A DNA stretch of 32,521 nucleotides, from NCBI GenBank assembly GCA_002708105.2, contig PAOQ02000022.1:2319-34839 (forward strand), given 5' to 3'. The notes beneath the pieces were generated by a model, which saw only the letters and a program-made list of their open reading frames with translations, did not search any database and was not told the origin of the DNA. A program made the position numbers and the translations under genes. This document shows positions 8,675-16,760 of the stretch, one piece after another. Origin of the DNA: a bacterium. GTDB lineage: Bacteria > Desulfobacterota_D > UBA1144. Positions within the stretch are counted from its first letter, which is position 1. Each line of letters opens with the position of its first letter.

Positions 8675-9379
8675 ATGAACAATCCGCTACCTAATCATAT
8701 AGCCATTATAATGGATGGGAATAGAACATGGGCTAAGAACAACAATCTTTTAACAATTAAAGGCCATGAAAAGGGCCTAGATGTTGCAAGAGAAGTATGT
8801 ATACATTCTAATAAGCTTGGAATAAAAAATCTTACACTTTATGCATTCTCAATACAGAATTGGACCAGACCCAAAGTTGAAATTGATGCTTTGTTTAATC
8901 TTTTTATAGATTTCTTTGATAACAAAAGTAAATTCTTTCATGATCATAAATTAAAATTTCAACCTATTGGAAGGATTAGCGAATTGCCAAAGAAGATTGA
9001 AAGTAAAGTTCTTTCTCTGAAAGCGTCAACAAAAGATTACAATGGAACATCTATTAACGTTGCAATAAATTATGGTGGTAGAGAAGAAATTATAGATACT
9101 GTTAATGCTATAGTTACTAAAAAGGGTGCTAAAAATAAAATAAATGAAGATCTTTTTAAAGAAAATTCATATTTCCCGAATACGCCTGACCCAGAATTGC
9201 TAATAAGGACAGCAGGTTACTCGAGAGTATCAAACTTCTTATTATGGCATATTGCGTATTCAGAAATAGATATATCTGATAAGTTATGGCCAGAATTTAC
9301 TCAAAAAGATTTAGAAGAGTCGATTCAAAGATATAAATCAATTGATAGAAAATTTGGTGGTAGTTCAAAGAATGGTTAA
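8675..9379 (+). CDS. uppS: Cis-prenyl diphosphate synthase (undecaprenyl diphosphate synthase family)
   Basis: The family fold is clear: HIAIIMDGNRTWA (with the metal-binding Asp14), KGHEKG, YAFSIQNWTRP, LLIRTAGYSRVSNFLLW, YSEIDI and LWPEF. It should condense isopentenyl diphosphate units onto farnesyl diphosphate to give the lipid carrier for peptidoglycan. At 234 aa it is slightly short but ends normally (DRKFGG). Several usually conserved substrate-site residues differ: Thr18 where E. coli has Arg30, Thr27 aligned with Arg39, Gln61 in place of the Glu of the S-x-E-N-W motif, and Tyr182 where E. coli has Glu198. The E. coli Glu213 equivalent (Glu197) and Arg178/Arg184 remain. The position next to dxr and rseP supports the housekeeping role. 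It overlaps dxr by 8 nt. Confidence 0.87.
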   Translation: MNNPLPNHIAIIMDGNRTWAKNNNLLTIKGHEKGLDVAREVCIHSNKLGIKNLTLYAFSIQNWTRPKVEIDALFNLFIDFFDNKSKFFHDHKLKFQPIGRISELPKKIESKVLSLKASTKDYNGTSINVAINYGGREEIIDTVNAIVTKKGAKNKINEDLFKENSYFPNTPDPELLIRTAGYSRVSNFLLWHIAYSEIDISDKLWPEFTQKDLEESIQRYKSIDRKFGGSSKNG

Positions 9380-10520
9380 AAAAATTAGTATTTTAGGTTC
9401 TACAGGGTCTATCGGAAGACAAACTTTATCAGTAATTAATGAAAATAAAAAAAAATTTCTTGTTTACTCATTGTCAGCTGGTAAGAATGTAAAACTTTTA
9501 TTAAACCAAGTATCAAAATACAGACCAAAAATTATATCCTTATCAAGACAAGAGGATGCTATGTTAATAATGAAAAATCCACTGCTACGAAATATTAAAA
9601 TAGTCCATGGCAACGACGGTCTTAAAGAAATTGGGGGGAAAAAAGAATCGGATATATTAGTTGCTGCAACCTCTGATGTTAGTTCATTGATTCCTACTTT
9701 AGAATTCTTAAAAAATGGTAAAAGAGTTTGTATAGCTAGTAAGGAAATATTCTTATTGCTAGGAAAAGAAATTGTAAAAATTGCAAAAAAATATTCAGGA
9801 GAAATAATCCCTATTGATAGCGAACATTCGGGACTTTTTCAAATTATCAATAATGAGCCTGAATCAAATATTAAAGCTATATATTTAACAGCTTCTGGTG
9901 GACCCTTTTTCGGAAAAAAAAGAAAGGATTTAAAAGATGTTACTCCAGAAGAAGCGCTTAAACATCCAACTTGGACGATGGGTAAAAAGATATCAATTGA
10001 TTCTGCTACTATGATGAACAAAGCTATTGAAATAATAGAAGCATCATTAATGTTTAATATACCACATCAGAAAATCTACCCGATTATAAATAAAAAAAGT
10101 CATATTCATTCTATAGTTGAATTCATTGATGGGAACATTCTTTTTTCTGGTAGTGAAAATGATATGAAAATTCCAATAGGATATTCTCTTGATTATCCAA
10201 AAAGAATTCAAAGTAAAAAAAGAAAAATCATAAATTATAAAAATATTGAGCTAATAAAGATTAATGAAAAGAATTATTCTGCTTTCAAATTAGCTAGAAA
10301 AGCAATGGACCTTGGAGGGAGCATGCCAGCTGTTATGAATGCTGCTAATGGAGTTGCCGTAGAAAGTTTCTTAAATAGGAAATTAAGATTCAATGATATT
10401 CTAAAAGTCGTTGAACAAACAATGAATGAACATAAAATTGTTCGTAAAATTGACTTAAAAAAAATTATTAAAATAAATGAAATAGCCAAAAAAAGTGCGT
10501 ATACTATAGTTAATAAGTGA
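9372..10520 (+). CDS. dxr: 1-deoxy-D-xylulose 5-phosphate reductoisomerase
   Basis: Second enzyme of the MEP isoprenoid pathway, converting DXP to MEP with NADPH. The NADPH loop GSTGSIG lies at the N-terminus of the start chosen here (ATG at 9372; the track start at 9342 lies within uppS). Metal/substrate motifs IPIDSEHSGLFQ, LTASGGPF and HPTWTMGKKISIDSATMMNK are intact, as is the GGSMPAVMNAANG segment. The 382-aa length is normal. The start overlaps the uppS stop by 8 nt, so the two are coupled. Its product stream (IPP/DMAPP) feeds UppS directly. Confidence 0.94.
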   Translation: MVKKISILGSTGSIGRQTLSVINENKKKFLVYSLSAGKNVKLLLNQVSKYRPKIISLSRQEDAMLIMKNPLLRNIKIVHGNDGLKEIGGKKESDILVAATSDVSSLIPTLEFLKNGKRVCIASKEIFLLLGKEIVKIAKKYSGEIIPIDSEHSGLFQIINNEPESNIKAIYLTASGGPFFGKKRKDLKDVTPEEALKHPTWTMGKKISIDSATMMNKAIEIIEASLMFNIPHQKIYPIINKKSHIHSIVEFIDGNILFSGSENDMKIPIGYSLDYPKRIQSKKRKIINYKNIELIKINEKNYSAFKLARKAMDLGGSMPAVMNAANGVAVESFLNRKLRFNDILKVVEQTMNEHKIVRKIDLKKIIKINEIAKKSAYTIVNK

Positions 10521-10527
10521 TTCTTTA

Positions 10528-11844
10528 ATGACAAGTCTGATATCTTTTATTTTAATAATTAGTTTTCTAATTTTTATCCATGAACTTGGTCATCTTTTAG
10601 CAGCCAAATGGGCGAATGTTAAAGTTGATGATTTTTCTATTGGCTTCGGTCCTAAAATATTTTCTTTTAACATTGGAGAAACGAAGTATTCCCTTTCACT
10701 CCTACCATTAGGTGGATACGTAAAAATGCAAGGTGAAGACATATCCGAACTAAAGAATAAGGCTGATGGAATTGAAATTGACCCAAAAAGAAGTTTTAAA
10801 AATCTTTCAAATCTCAAGAAACAAATAATACTTTTTGCTGGTCCAGGGATGAATCTGATTTTACCTTTTTTACTTCTTCCATTTATTTATCTTAATGGAA
10901 TCGAAATTCCAAGCTTCTTAAAAGAAACTCCAGAAGTTGGTTACGTAAGTACAGATATCGGATCAAAGTATTTCAAAAAAGGAGATTTAATTTTAGAAGT
11001 TAATAGTACCAAGATAAATACTTGGGAAGATATTAAAAAAGAAAAAAAAATAAATTTAAATAAAAGTCAAAATATTTTAATAAAAAGGAATGGCACTTAC
11101 AAAAGTATTGTATTTGATAATGATAAGAATAAGAAGTTTTATATACTTGATAGTGTTTATCCGAAACAATCTGCAATAATTGATCAAGTATTACCAAAAT
11201 CACTAGCCGATGAAATATCTCTAAATAAAGGCGATAAAATTCTAAGAATTAATAATGTAAGAATTCAAAACTGGTATCAAATTAGCGAGGTACTTAATAA
11301 TCAGTCTGTAACAAAATTTAATATTACTTTCGAAAGAAATAAAAATTTATTTACTAAAGAATTTTCTTTTAAGGAAAATAAAAGAATGCTTGGAATTACA
11401 CCAGAAGTTACATCAACATTTTATAGCTTTACTCTATATGAGGCCATAAAAAATGGTTATCACGATTCTATCAGAATGATAGGTCTTATTTTTAATGGGA
11501 TAATTGGTTTATTTTCAGGCCTTTTCAGTAGTGATTCAAGCATGGCTGAACTAAAGAGTTCACTCGCAGGCCCTATATCAATAGCAAAATATTCTGGACT
11601 AGCAGCAGAAAAAGGGTTTAATTCGTTAATTCAGTTCATAGTAGTAATAAGTATTAATCTTGGGATAATAAACCTTCTACCTATTCCACTCTTAGACGGA
11701 GGACATATATTCTTTAATACAATCGAAGTAATAACTAGAAGAAAAATAAATCCAAATATTCAAAATTTCATAAATAAGATTGGTTTTGCAATTTTAATAA
11801 CTTTAATGTTGTTTGCAATATACAATGATATTGTCAACTTTTAG
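10528..11844 (+). CDS. rseP: RseP-type site-2 intramembrane zinc metalloprotease
   Basis: A 438-aa inner-membrane protease. The zinc motif HELGH (residues 18-22) lies in the first membrane helix, the second catalytic motif is INLLPIPLLDGGH near the C-terminus, and two PDZ domains lie between (roughly residues 130-205 and 210-285, each with a KGDxIL-type core such as KKGDLILEVN and NKGDKILRIN). This is the RseP/YaeL layout, cleaving membrane anchors such as anti-sigma factors or remnant signal peptides; the actual substrate here is unknown. It follows dxr by 7 nt, the usual bacterial order. Its last 4 nt overlap the hemQ stop on the other strand. Confidence 0.92.
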   Translation: MTSLISFILIISFLIFIHELGHLLAAKWANVKVDDFSIGFGPKIFSFNIGETKYSLSLLPLGGYVKMQGEDISELKNKADGIEIDPKRSFKNLSNLKKQIILFAGPGMNLILPFLLLPFIYLNGIEIPSFLKETPEVGYVSTDIGSKYFKKGDLILEVNSTKINTWEDIKKEKKINLNKSQNILIKRNGTYKSIVFDNDKNKKFYILDSVYPKQSAIIDQVLPKSLADEISLNKGDKILRINNVRIQNWYQISEVLNNQSVTKFNITFERNKNLFTKEFSFKENKRMLGITPEVTSTFYSFTLYEAIKNGYHDSIRMIGLIFNGIIGLFSGLFSSDSSMAELKSSLAGPISIAKYSGLAAEKGFNSLIQFIVVISINLGIINLLPIPLLDGGHIFFNTIEVITRRKINPNIQNFINKIGFAILITLMLFAIYNDIVNF

Positions 11845-12533
11845 AAAATTTTCTTTAAATTCTTAAAATCTTTATAAATACAAGTGATTATTGGCACGTC
11901 TCTTTCAGTGTACGCTCTAGCTTTCTGTGATCTCATCTCTTCTACTAAATCCAAAAAATCCTCTGGATAGTCTGTTTCAAATGATACCATTTGTTCTTGG
12001 TCATCAATTCCAAAAGAATATGAAGTATTAATACTAACAGATGGATACTTATGACCTGTTCCTATATGCTCTGTCATCATCTCTTGCCTTTTCTTCTGGG
12101 ACAGAAGATACCATTCAACCTTTTTAACAAAAGGATATACGATTAGGTATTTTCTTCTTTTTGGTGCGATTTTAATCCTAGTACCTTCTTGCTTTATATT
12201 CTTATTCCTACTTACATACTGTGAGTGCTTAGTCATTGACAGAAAAGAATATTTATTTTCTATAAATGAACCAACGCCGGTGTTCATTAGTTCAGAAGTC
12301 ATTTCTTCAAAGTCTTCTAACCTCTCTGAAATACGCCAAAACATGAAATCAGTTTCAGCCCTTACACCAAAGGTAGAATAAAAATTTAAGATAATCTTTT
12401 TATCATATTTTAAAAACAGTTTTTCAATTTTTCCAAGAATTGATTGCTTATCTTTCTTCTTTAGGCTGTACCATCCAGGTAAAAACTTATAAAAAGAATA
12501 ATTAATATATTGTCTGCCGCTTGGTTTTCTCAA
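11841..12533 (-). CDS. hemQ: Coproheme decarboxylase / HemQ (chlorite dismutase superfamily)
   Basis: HemQ (ChdC) converts coproheme to heme b in the coproporphyrin-dependent heme pathway. The 230-aa protein has the family C-terminal half almost motif by motif: YPFVKKVEWYLL with the candidate catalytic Tyr133, an MMTEH segment with the likely proximal His156, GHKYPSVSINTSYSFGIDD, FETDYPEDFLDLV and a final RAYTERDVPIITC. No signal peptide is seen, so it is cytoplasmic and unlikely to be a true chlorite dismutase. The start is a TTG at 12533, two nt after the stop of the UPF0173 gene; no ATG in frame lies upstream of the conserved region. The gene is probably translated from the same transcript as that hydrolase. 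Confidence 0.87.
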   Translation of the reverse strand: MRKPSGRQYINYSFYKFLPGWYSLKKKDKQSILGKIEKLFLKYDKKIILNFYSTFGVRAETDFMFWRISERLEDFEEMTSELMNTGVGSFIENKYSFLSMTKHSQYVSRNKNIKQEGTRIKIAPKRRKYLIVYPFVKKVEWYLLSQKKRQEMMTEHIGTGHKYPSVSINTSYSFGIDDQEQMVSFETDYPEDFLDLVEEMRSQKARAYTERDVPIITCIYKDFKNLKKIF

Positions 12534-12535
12534 AT

Positions 12536-13252
12536 TTATAGCACATCACCAGGATTCATAACGTAAACGTTTACGTCTAAATCACTGACTAGCTTGATGT
12601 ATTCTTCGGGTGTCCCTACAAGGACAGGAAAAGTGCCATAATGAAAAGGTATGACATTATTTGAACCTAGGAGCTTTGTAGCATAAGATGCCTCAAGAGG
12701 ACCCATTGTAAAATGGTCACCTATTGGTAAAACAGATAAATCAGGTGAATATATATCGCCAATTAATTTCATATCAGAAAAGACAGCTGTATCCCCAGCA
12801 AAATAAATAGTAAATCCATTTTCGAATTTGAGAATATAACCGTTTGCTACACCACCATAAACCATGCCTTCAGAAGATTCACCAGCAATTCCAGAACCAT
12901 GGACCGCATTAACCATTGTTACTTTTATATTATTATCAATAGGCTGGCTCCCACCAATTCCCATAGGCAAAGTATTGGAGATACCTTTCGCATTCAACCA
13001 TGTTGATATTTCCAAGCTTGTAATCACTTTTGCATCTTTATTAATTTCACAAGCAGTAAATAAATCACCAATATGATCAAAATGCCCATGCGTAATTAAA
13101 ATATAGTCAATGTCTTGAGGTTCTTGGAGGTCTTTTGGACATGCTGGGTTGTCTTTTAGCCATGGGTCTATCAACAATCTAGTCCCTTTCTTATCATCCA
13201 AAATAAAAGTTGAATGACCTATATATGTAATCTCTACTTCTTTATTATTCAT
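12536..13252 (-). CDS. UPF0173-type metallo-beta-lactamase-fold hydrolase
   Basis: The 238-aa product begins with ITYIGHSTFIL and has the metal-binding HGHFDHIGD motif, a later AVHGSGIAGESSEG loop, IYFAGDTAVFSD and IPFHYGTFP, the recognisable order of the UPF0173 (YtkL-like) family. These are cytosolic metal-dependent hydrolases whose physiological substrates are generally undefined. A purine-rich GAGGG lies 7 nt before the ATG as a possible ribosome binding site. It is followed 2 nt later by hemQ, suggesting a two-gene operon divergent from serS. Confidence 0.87.
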   Translation of the reverse strand: MNNKEVEITYIGHSTFILDDKKGTRLLIDPWLKDNPACPKDLQEPQDIDYILITHGHFDHIGDLFTACEINKDAKVITSLEISTWLNAKGISNTLPMGIGGSQPIDNNIKVTMVNAVHGSGIAGESSEGMVYGGVANGYILKFENGFTIYFAGDTAVFSDMKLIGDIYSPDLSVLPIGDHFTMGPLEASYATKLLGSNNVIPFHYGTFPVLVGTPEEYIKLVSDLDVNVYVMNPGDVL

Positions 13253-13274
13253 GACGACCCTCTTCTATATTAAA

Positions 13275-13280
13275 ATTATA
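13275..13280 (-). promoter_or_regulatory. Candidate -10 (TATAAT) for the UPF0173-hemQ operon
   Basis: A perfect TATAAT on the minus strand lies 22 nt before the hydrolase ATG. No good -35 hexamer is present at 16-18 nt upstream, so it is only a candidate in an AT-rich spacer. Confidence 0.35.
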
Positions 13281-13290
13281 ATTAAATCCA

Positions 13291-13299
13291 TGTTATGAT
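13291..13299 (+). promoter_or_regulatory. Candidate extended -10 promoter for serS
   Basis: TGTTATGAT reads as an extended -10 (TG, one base, then TATGAT, five of six to consensus) about 30 nt before the serS ATG. There is no clear -35, which extended -10 promoters can do without. Confidence 0.4.
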
Positions 13300-13329
13300 A
13301 TACCAAAAAAAAAGCGAGTTCAAATAATA

Positions 13330-14586
13330 ATGATTAATCCCAATTTCATTTTTGATAATAAAGAATTAGTTCTAAATAAATTATCTAATAAAAGTTATGA
13401 CTTAAATTATAAAAAATTTTCAGATTTATACCTATTAAGAAAGGAATCTATACAAAAACTTGAAGAATTAAAGTCTGAATTAAACAAATTTAATAAAAAA
13501 ATTACTAAGGAAAAAAGGAAGCCTACTGAAGATGAGCTTAAGGAAATCAAAGGATTTTCAAATTCAAGCAAGGAAGCAGAGGCGCTCAAAAAGAAAATTG
13601 AGATAGATTTAAATAATCTTTTACTTGAAATACCAAACTTACATCATGATTCAGTTCCTGTTGGTTCAGATGAAACATATAATGAAGAAATCAAGAAAGT
13701 TGGCGAGATCAAAGAATATAATTTTAAAATCAAAGATCATTCAACCTTAGGAAAAAATCTCAATCTTTTTGATTTGGAGGCTGCTGCAAAAATTACCGGT
13801 TCAAGATTTAACTTATACAAGGGGTTAGGTGCTAAATTAGAACGAGGTTTAATTAATTTTATGCTAGACGAGCACTCTAAAAAAGACTACATAGAAATTT
13901 TTCCTCCATTTATTTGCAATGAAGAAAGCTTTATTGGGACTGGCAATCTTCCTAAATTTGAAGAAGACTTATTTAAAATTGAAGGAACAAAAAATTATTT
14001 AATTCCAACAGCTGAAGTTCCATTAACAAATATTCATTCGAATGAAATAATTGACCCAACAAAATTACCAATAAAATATGTAGCCTATAGCGCATGTTTT
14101 AGGTCTGAAGCAGGTTCTTATGGAAAAGATGTTAAAGGCTTAATTAGGCAACATCAATTTAATAAAATAGAGCTAGTAAAAATTACAGACGAATTCAGCT
14201 CATATGACGAACTAGAGAAATTAACCCAGGATGCATGTTCAATATTAGATCAACTTGAATTGCCTTATAGAGTTGTTACCTTAAGTACAGGTGATATGAG
14301 TTTCTCATCTGCTAAAACTTATGACATCGAAGTATGGATTCCATCAGAAGGTAAATATAGAGAAATATCATCTTGCAGTAACTTTGAGTCTTTCCAATCC
14401 CGAAGGGCAAATATCAAATACAAAGTCAACAATAAAATGAACTATGCCCACACAATAAATGGATCAGGCCTCGCAGTTGGGAGAACATTAGTTGCAATAT
14501 TGGAAAATTTCCAAAATTCTGATGGAACAATCACTGTTCCAAAAGCTTTAAGACCATATCTTAATAATATTGAGATAATATCGTAA
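13330..14586 (+). CDS. serS: Seryl-tRNA synthetase
   Basis: Class II aminoacyl-tRNA synthetase that charges tRNA-Ser; a tRNA-Ser gene lies about 3 kb away. The 418-aa protein has the N-terminal coiled-coil arm (Lys/Glu-rich, about residues 30-105), then TAEVPLTNIHSNEI, motif 2 (FRSEAGSYGKDVKGLIRQHQF, arginine and ATP contacts), EISSCSNFESFQSRR and motif 3 (NGSGLAVGRTLVAILEN). All key motifs appear intact. It is divergent from the UPF0173-hemQ pair with 77 nt between. Confidence 0.96.
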   Translation: MINPNFIFDNKELVLNKLSNKSYDLNYKKFSDLYLLRKESIQKLEELKSELNKFNKKITKEKRKPTEDELKEIKGFSNSSKEAEALKKKIEIDLNNLLLEIPNLHHDSVPVGSDETYNEEIKKVGEIKEYNFKIKDHSTLGKNLNLFDLEAAAKITGSRFNLYKGLGAKLERGLINFMLDEHSKKDYIEIFPPFICNEESFIGTGNLPKFEEDLFKIEGTKNYLIPTAEVPLTNIHSNEIIDPTKLPIKYVAYSACFRSEAGSYGKDVKGLIRQHQFNKIELVKITDEFSSYDELEKLTQDACSILDQLELPYRVVTLSTGDMSFSSAKTYDIEVWIPSEGKYREISSCSNFESFQSRRANIKYKVNNKMNYAHTINGSGLAVGRTLVAILENFQNSDGTITVPKALRPYLNNIEIIS

Positions 14587-14649
14587 ATATTATTGCTCTT
14601 TTTAAAAAGGTAGTTAAATTATTTTTATATTTCAATAGGGGGTAACATT

Positions 14650-14859
14650 ATGAGGAATTTAGATGTTTTGGCCGCAGTTTTACTGGTGATTGGTGGATTA
14701 AATTGGGGGTTAGTTGGCCTAGTGAACTTTAATTTAGTTGATTTTCTATTTTCAACTATGCCTTTAGTCGAAACTACAGTTTATGCGCTAGTAGGTTTGG
14801 CTGCAGTATATCAAGTAATTGGACTTAAGGGTATACAAGCTAGATGGCATGTAAAGTAG
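14650..14859 (+). CDS. DUF378 small membrane protein
   Basis: The 69-aa protein begins RNLDVLAAVLLVIGGLNWGL and matches the DUF378 (YuzA-like) family, with two membrane helices (about residues 5-26 and 40-60). Function is unknown for the family. An unusually strong Shine-Dalgarno, AGGGGG at 14637-14642, sits 7 nt before the ATG, in contrast to most genes here, so it is probably well translated. Only one base separates its end from frr on the opposite strand. Confidence 0.85.
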   Translation: MRNLDVLAAVLLVIGGLNWGLVGLVNFNLVDFLFSTMPLVETTVYALVGLAAVYQVIGLKGIQARWHVK

Positions 14860-14860
14860 T

Positions 14861-15415
14861 TTAGATTTTAGTAATCTCTTCTTCTTTTATCTTGCTTTCT
14901 GAGCCAATTAAAGCGATGAATTTGTCGGTCAGTTCCTGAACTTGGGACTGGCCTTGCTTGGAATCATCTTCGTTTATTTCTTTATTTTTAAGTAACTTCT
15001 TAATTAAATCATTTGAATCTTTTCTTATATTTCTAATTGATACTCTATAGGTTTCTGTTTGTTTGTTTAAAAATTTAACAAGTTCTACTCTTCTTTCCTG
15101 TGTTAATGGCGGAACATTAATAATGATAATCTTTTTATCAACACTTGGGTTAAAACCAAGATCAGCCTTCTGAATCCCTTTAACAATATCATCTGTAGCA
15201 TTCTCATCATATGGGGTAATGATCACAGAGGAATCCTCACTCATGTTTATATTACATACTTGATTCAATGGAACTGGGGCTCCATAATAATCAACTAAAA
15301 TGTCATCAAACATTGCTTTGCTGACACTTCCTCCCCTAATCTTTGTTAATTCTTTCTTAAAGGACTCAACACCCTTTTTCATTTTTGATTCACATTCTGA
15401 AATTATGTTGTTCAT
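14861..15415 (-). CDS. frr: Ribosome recycling factor
   Basis: RRF splits post-termination ribosomes together with EF-G. The 184-aa length is the family norm. Landmarks are KELTKIRGGSVSKAMFDDI, VDYYGAPVPLNQVCNI, ITPYDENATDDIVKGIQKADLGFNP and PPLTQERRVELVKFL, all canonical. A clear Shine-Dalgarno (AAGGAG, 15423-15428 on the plus-strand coordinates) lies 7 nt before the ATG and overlaps the pyrH stop codon. It is the last gene of the rpsB-tsf-pyrH-frr operon. Confidence 0.96.
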   Translation of the reverse strand: MNNIISECESKMKKGVESFKKELTKIRGGSVSKAMFDDILVDYYGAPVPLNQVCNINMSEDSSVIITPYDENATDDIVKGIQKADLGFNPSVDKKIIIINVPPLTQERRVELVKFLNKQTETYRVSIRNIRKDSNDLIKKLLKNKEINEDDSKQGQSQVQELTDKFIALIGSESKIKEEEITKI

Positions 15416-15426
15416 AGTTAAGCTCC

Positions 15427-16149
15427 TTAAGAAACCATAGTTCCAATATTTTTTCCAAGTACAATACTTTTAATATTATTTCTTTGGAATAGATTGAAAA
15501 CACAAATGGGAATTTTATTATCCTTACACAAAGATATTGCAGTTGAATCCATTATTTCTAATTCTTTTTCTAAAACTTGCATAAATTTCAGTTTTTTAAA
15601 CATCTTCGCATTTTTATATTTAACAGGGTCTTTATCGTAGACACCATTAACCTTAGTAGCCTTAAGAATAATTTCAGCATCTATCTCTAAAGCTCTTAAA
15701 GAAGCTGCGGTATCAGTTGTAAAATAAGGATTTCCAGTTCCAGCAGCAAATATCACAATTCTTCCTTTTTCCAAATGTCTCATAGCTCTTCTTTGAATAT
15801 ATGGCTCTGCAACTCTATTCAATTCAAGTGCAGACATAACCCTTGTAATCGCACCTTCTTTTTCCAAGAAATGCTGTAATGCTAAGGAATTAATCGCAGT
15901 AGCTAACATTCCCATATAGTCAGCTGTAGTCCTATCCATACCTTGAGCGGCAGCCGAGACACCTCGGTAAATATTCCCAGCGCCAATTACAATAGAAACC
16001 TGGACACCTAATTTTGATACTTCTTTGATTTCTTTTGCTATTCTTTCAAGAGTGAGATTATCAATCCCATAGCCTAAATTTCCTTGTAATGCCTCGCCAC
16101 TTAATTTTAAAAGAATTTTTGAATAAGAAAGTTTTTTCTTACTACTCAT
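15427..16149 (-). CDS. pyrH: Uridylate kinase (UMP kinase)
   Basis: Bacterial UMP kinase of the amino-acid-kinase fold, making UDP for pyrimidine nucleotide synthesis. The ATG at 16149 gives 240 aa starting [21 protein letters not shown], the family's phosphate-binding strand; the longer track start reads into tsf. Other motifs are [50 protein letters not shown] and [13 protein letters not shown]. The start overlaps the tsf stop by 8 nt, so translation is coupled. The position between tsf and frr is the usual one. Confidence 0.95.
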   Translation of the reverse strand: MSSKKKLSYSKILLKLSGEALQGNLGYGIDNLTLERIAKEIKEVSKLGVQVSIVIGAGNIYRGVSAAAQGMDRTTADYMGMLATAINSLALQHFLEKEGAITRVMSALELNRVAEPYIQRRAMRHLEKGRIVIFAAGTGNPYFTTDTAASLRALEIDAEIILKATKVNGVYDKDPVKYKNAKMFKKLKFMQVLEKELEIMDSTAISLCKDNKIPICVFNLFQRNNIKSIVLGKNIGTMVS

Positions 16150-16756
16150 TACTAGAAGTTTCACCAATTTGATATCTAACAAAACGAGATATCTTAATAT
16201 TCTCACCAAGTTTGGAGACTAATTCATTTAGCAAATCTTCAACTTTTAACTTGGAATCTCTTATATAAACCTGATTCAACAAACAAGACTCTTCTAATAT
16301 CTTATTCAGTTTTCCTTCAACCATCTTTTCTATTATTTCAGGTTTCTTTCCAGAATCTTCCAATTGAGCTAGTATTATCTTTTTCTCATCTTCAATAAAA
16401 GCCTCTGGCATTTGATCTTTCGAAACAAACTTTGGATCAGATGCAGCAATTTGCATAGCAACCTCTTTCGCAAAATCTTGAAATTCGCTATTCCTAGCAA
16501 CAAAATCAGTTTCACAATTAATTTCAACTATAATACCTATTTTTCCGCCTGCATGGATATATGAGAATATTTGACCTTCTGGAGTATTCCTACTACTTTT
16601 CTTCTCAACTTTAGACAATCCTTTAATCTTAAGTATTTCAATAGCTTTAGGAATATCACCTTCTGATTCTTGTAATGCTTTTTTACAATCAAGCAAAGGT
16701 GCGCTAGTTTTATCTCTTACATCGCGAACATGTTCTGGAAGTACTTCTTTTCCCAT
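16142..16756 (-). CDS. tsf: Elongation factor Ts, short form
   Basis: EF-Ts exchanges GDP for GTP on EF-Tu. The ATG at 16756, four nt after the rpsB stop, gives a 204-aa protein that opens with an EF-Ts UBA-like domain ([21 protein letters not shown]) followed by [22 protein letters not shown], the EF-Tu-contacting TDFVxxN motif. E. coli EF-Ts is about 283 aa; this is the short form found in several lineages, with a single dimerisation subdomain. The longer frame in the track starts within rpsB. The end overlaps pyrH by 8 nt. Confidence 0.94.
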   Translation of the reverse strand: MGKEVLPEHVRDVRDKTSAPLLDCKKALQESEGDIPKAIEILKIKGLSKVEKKSSRNTPEGQIFSYIHAGGKIGIIVEINCETDFVARNSEFQDFAKEVAMQIAASDPKFVSKDQMPEAFIEDEKKIILAQLEDSGKKPEIIEKMVEGKLNKILEESCLLNQVYIRDSKLKVEDLLNELVSKLGENIKISRFVRYQIGETSSNE

Positions 16757-16760
16757 TTGA

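Noticed and set aside
11841-12533. True chlorite dismutase (perchlorate respiration)
   Set aside because: No signal peptide and the motif set is the HemQ/ChdC type; no perchlorate reductase genes nearby.
14596-14612. CTTTTTAAAAAG palindrome after serS as a terminator
   Set aside because: A/U-only stem without a spacer loop and without a proper T-run; common by chance at this base composition.
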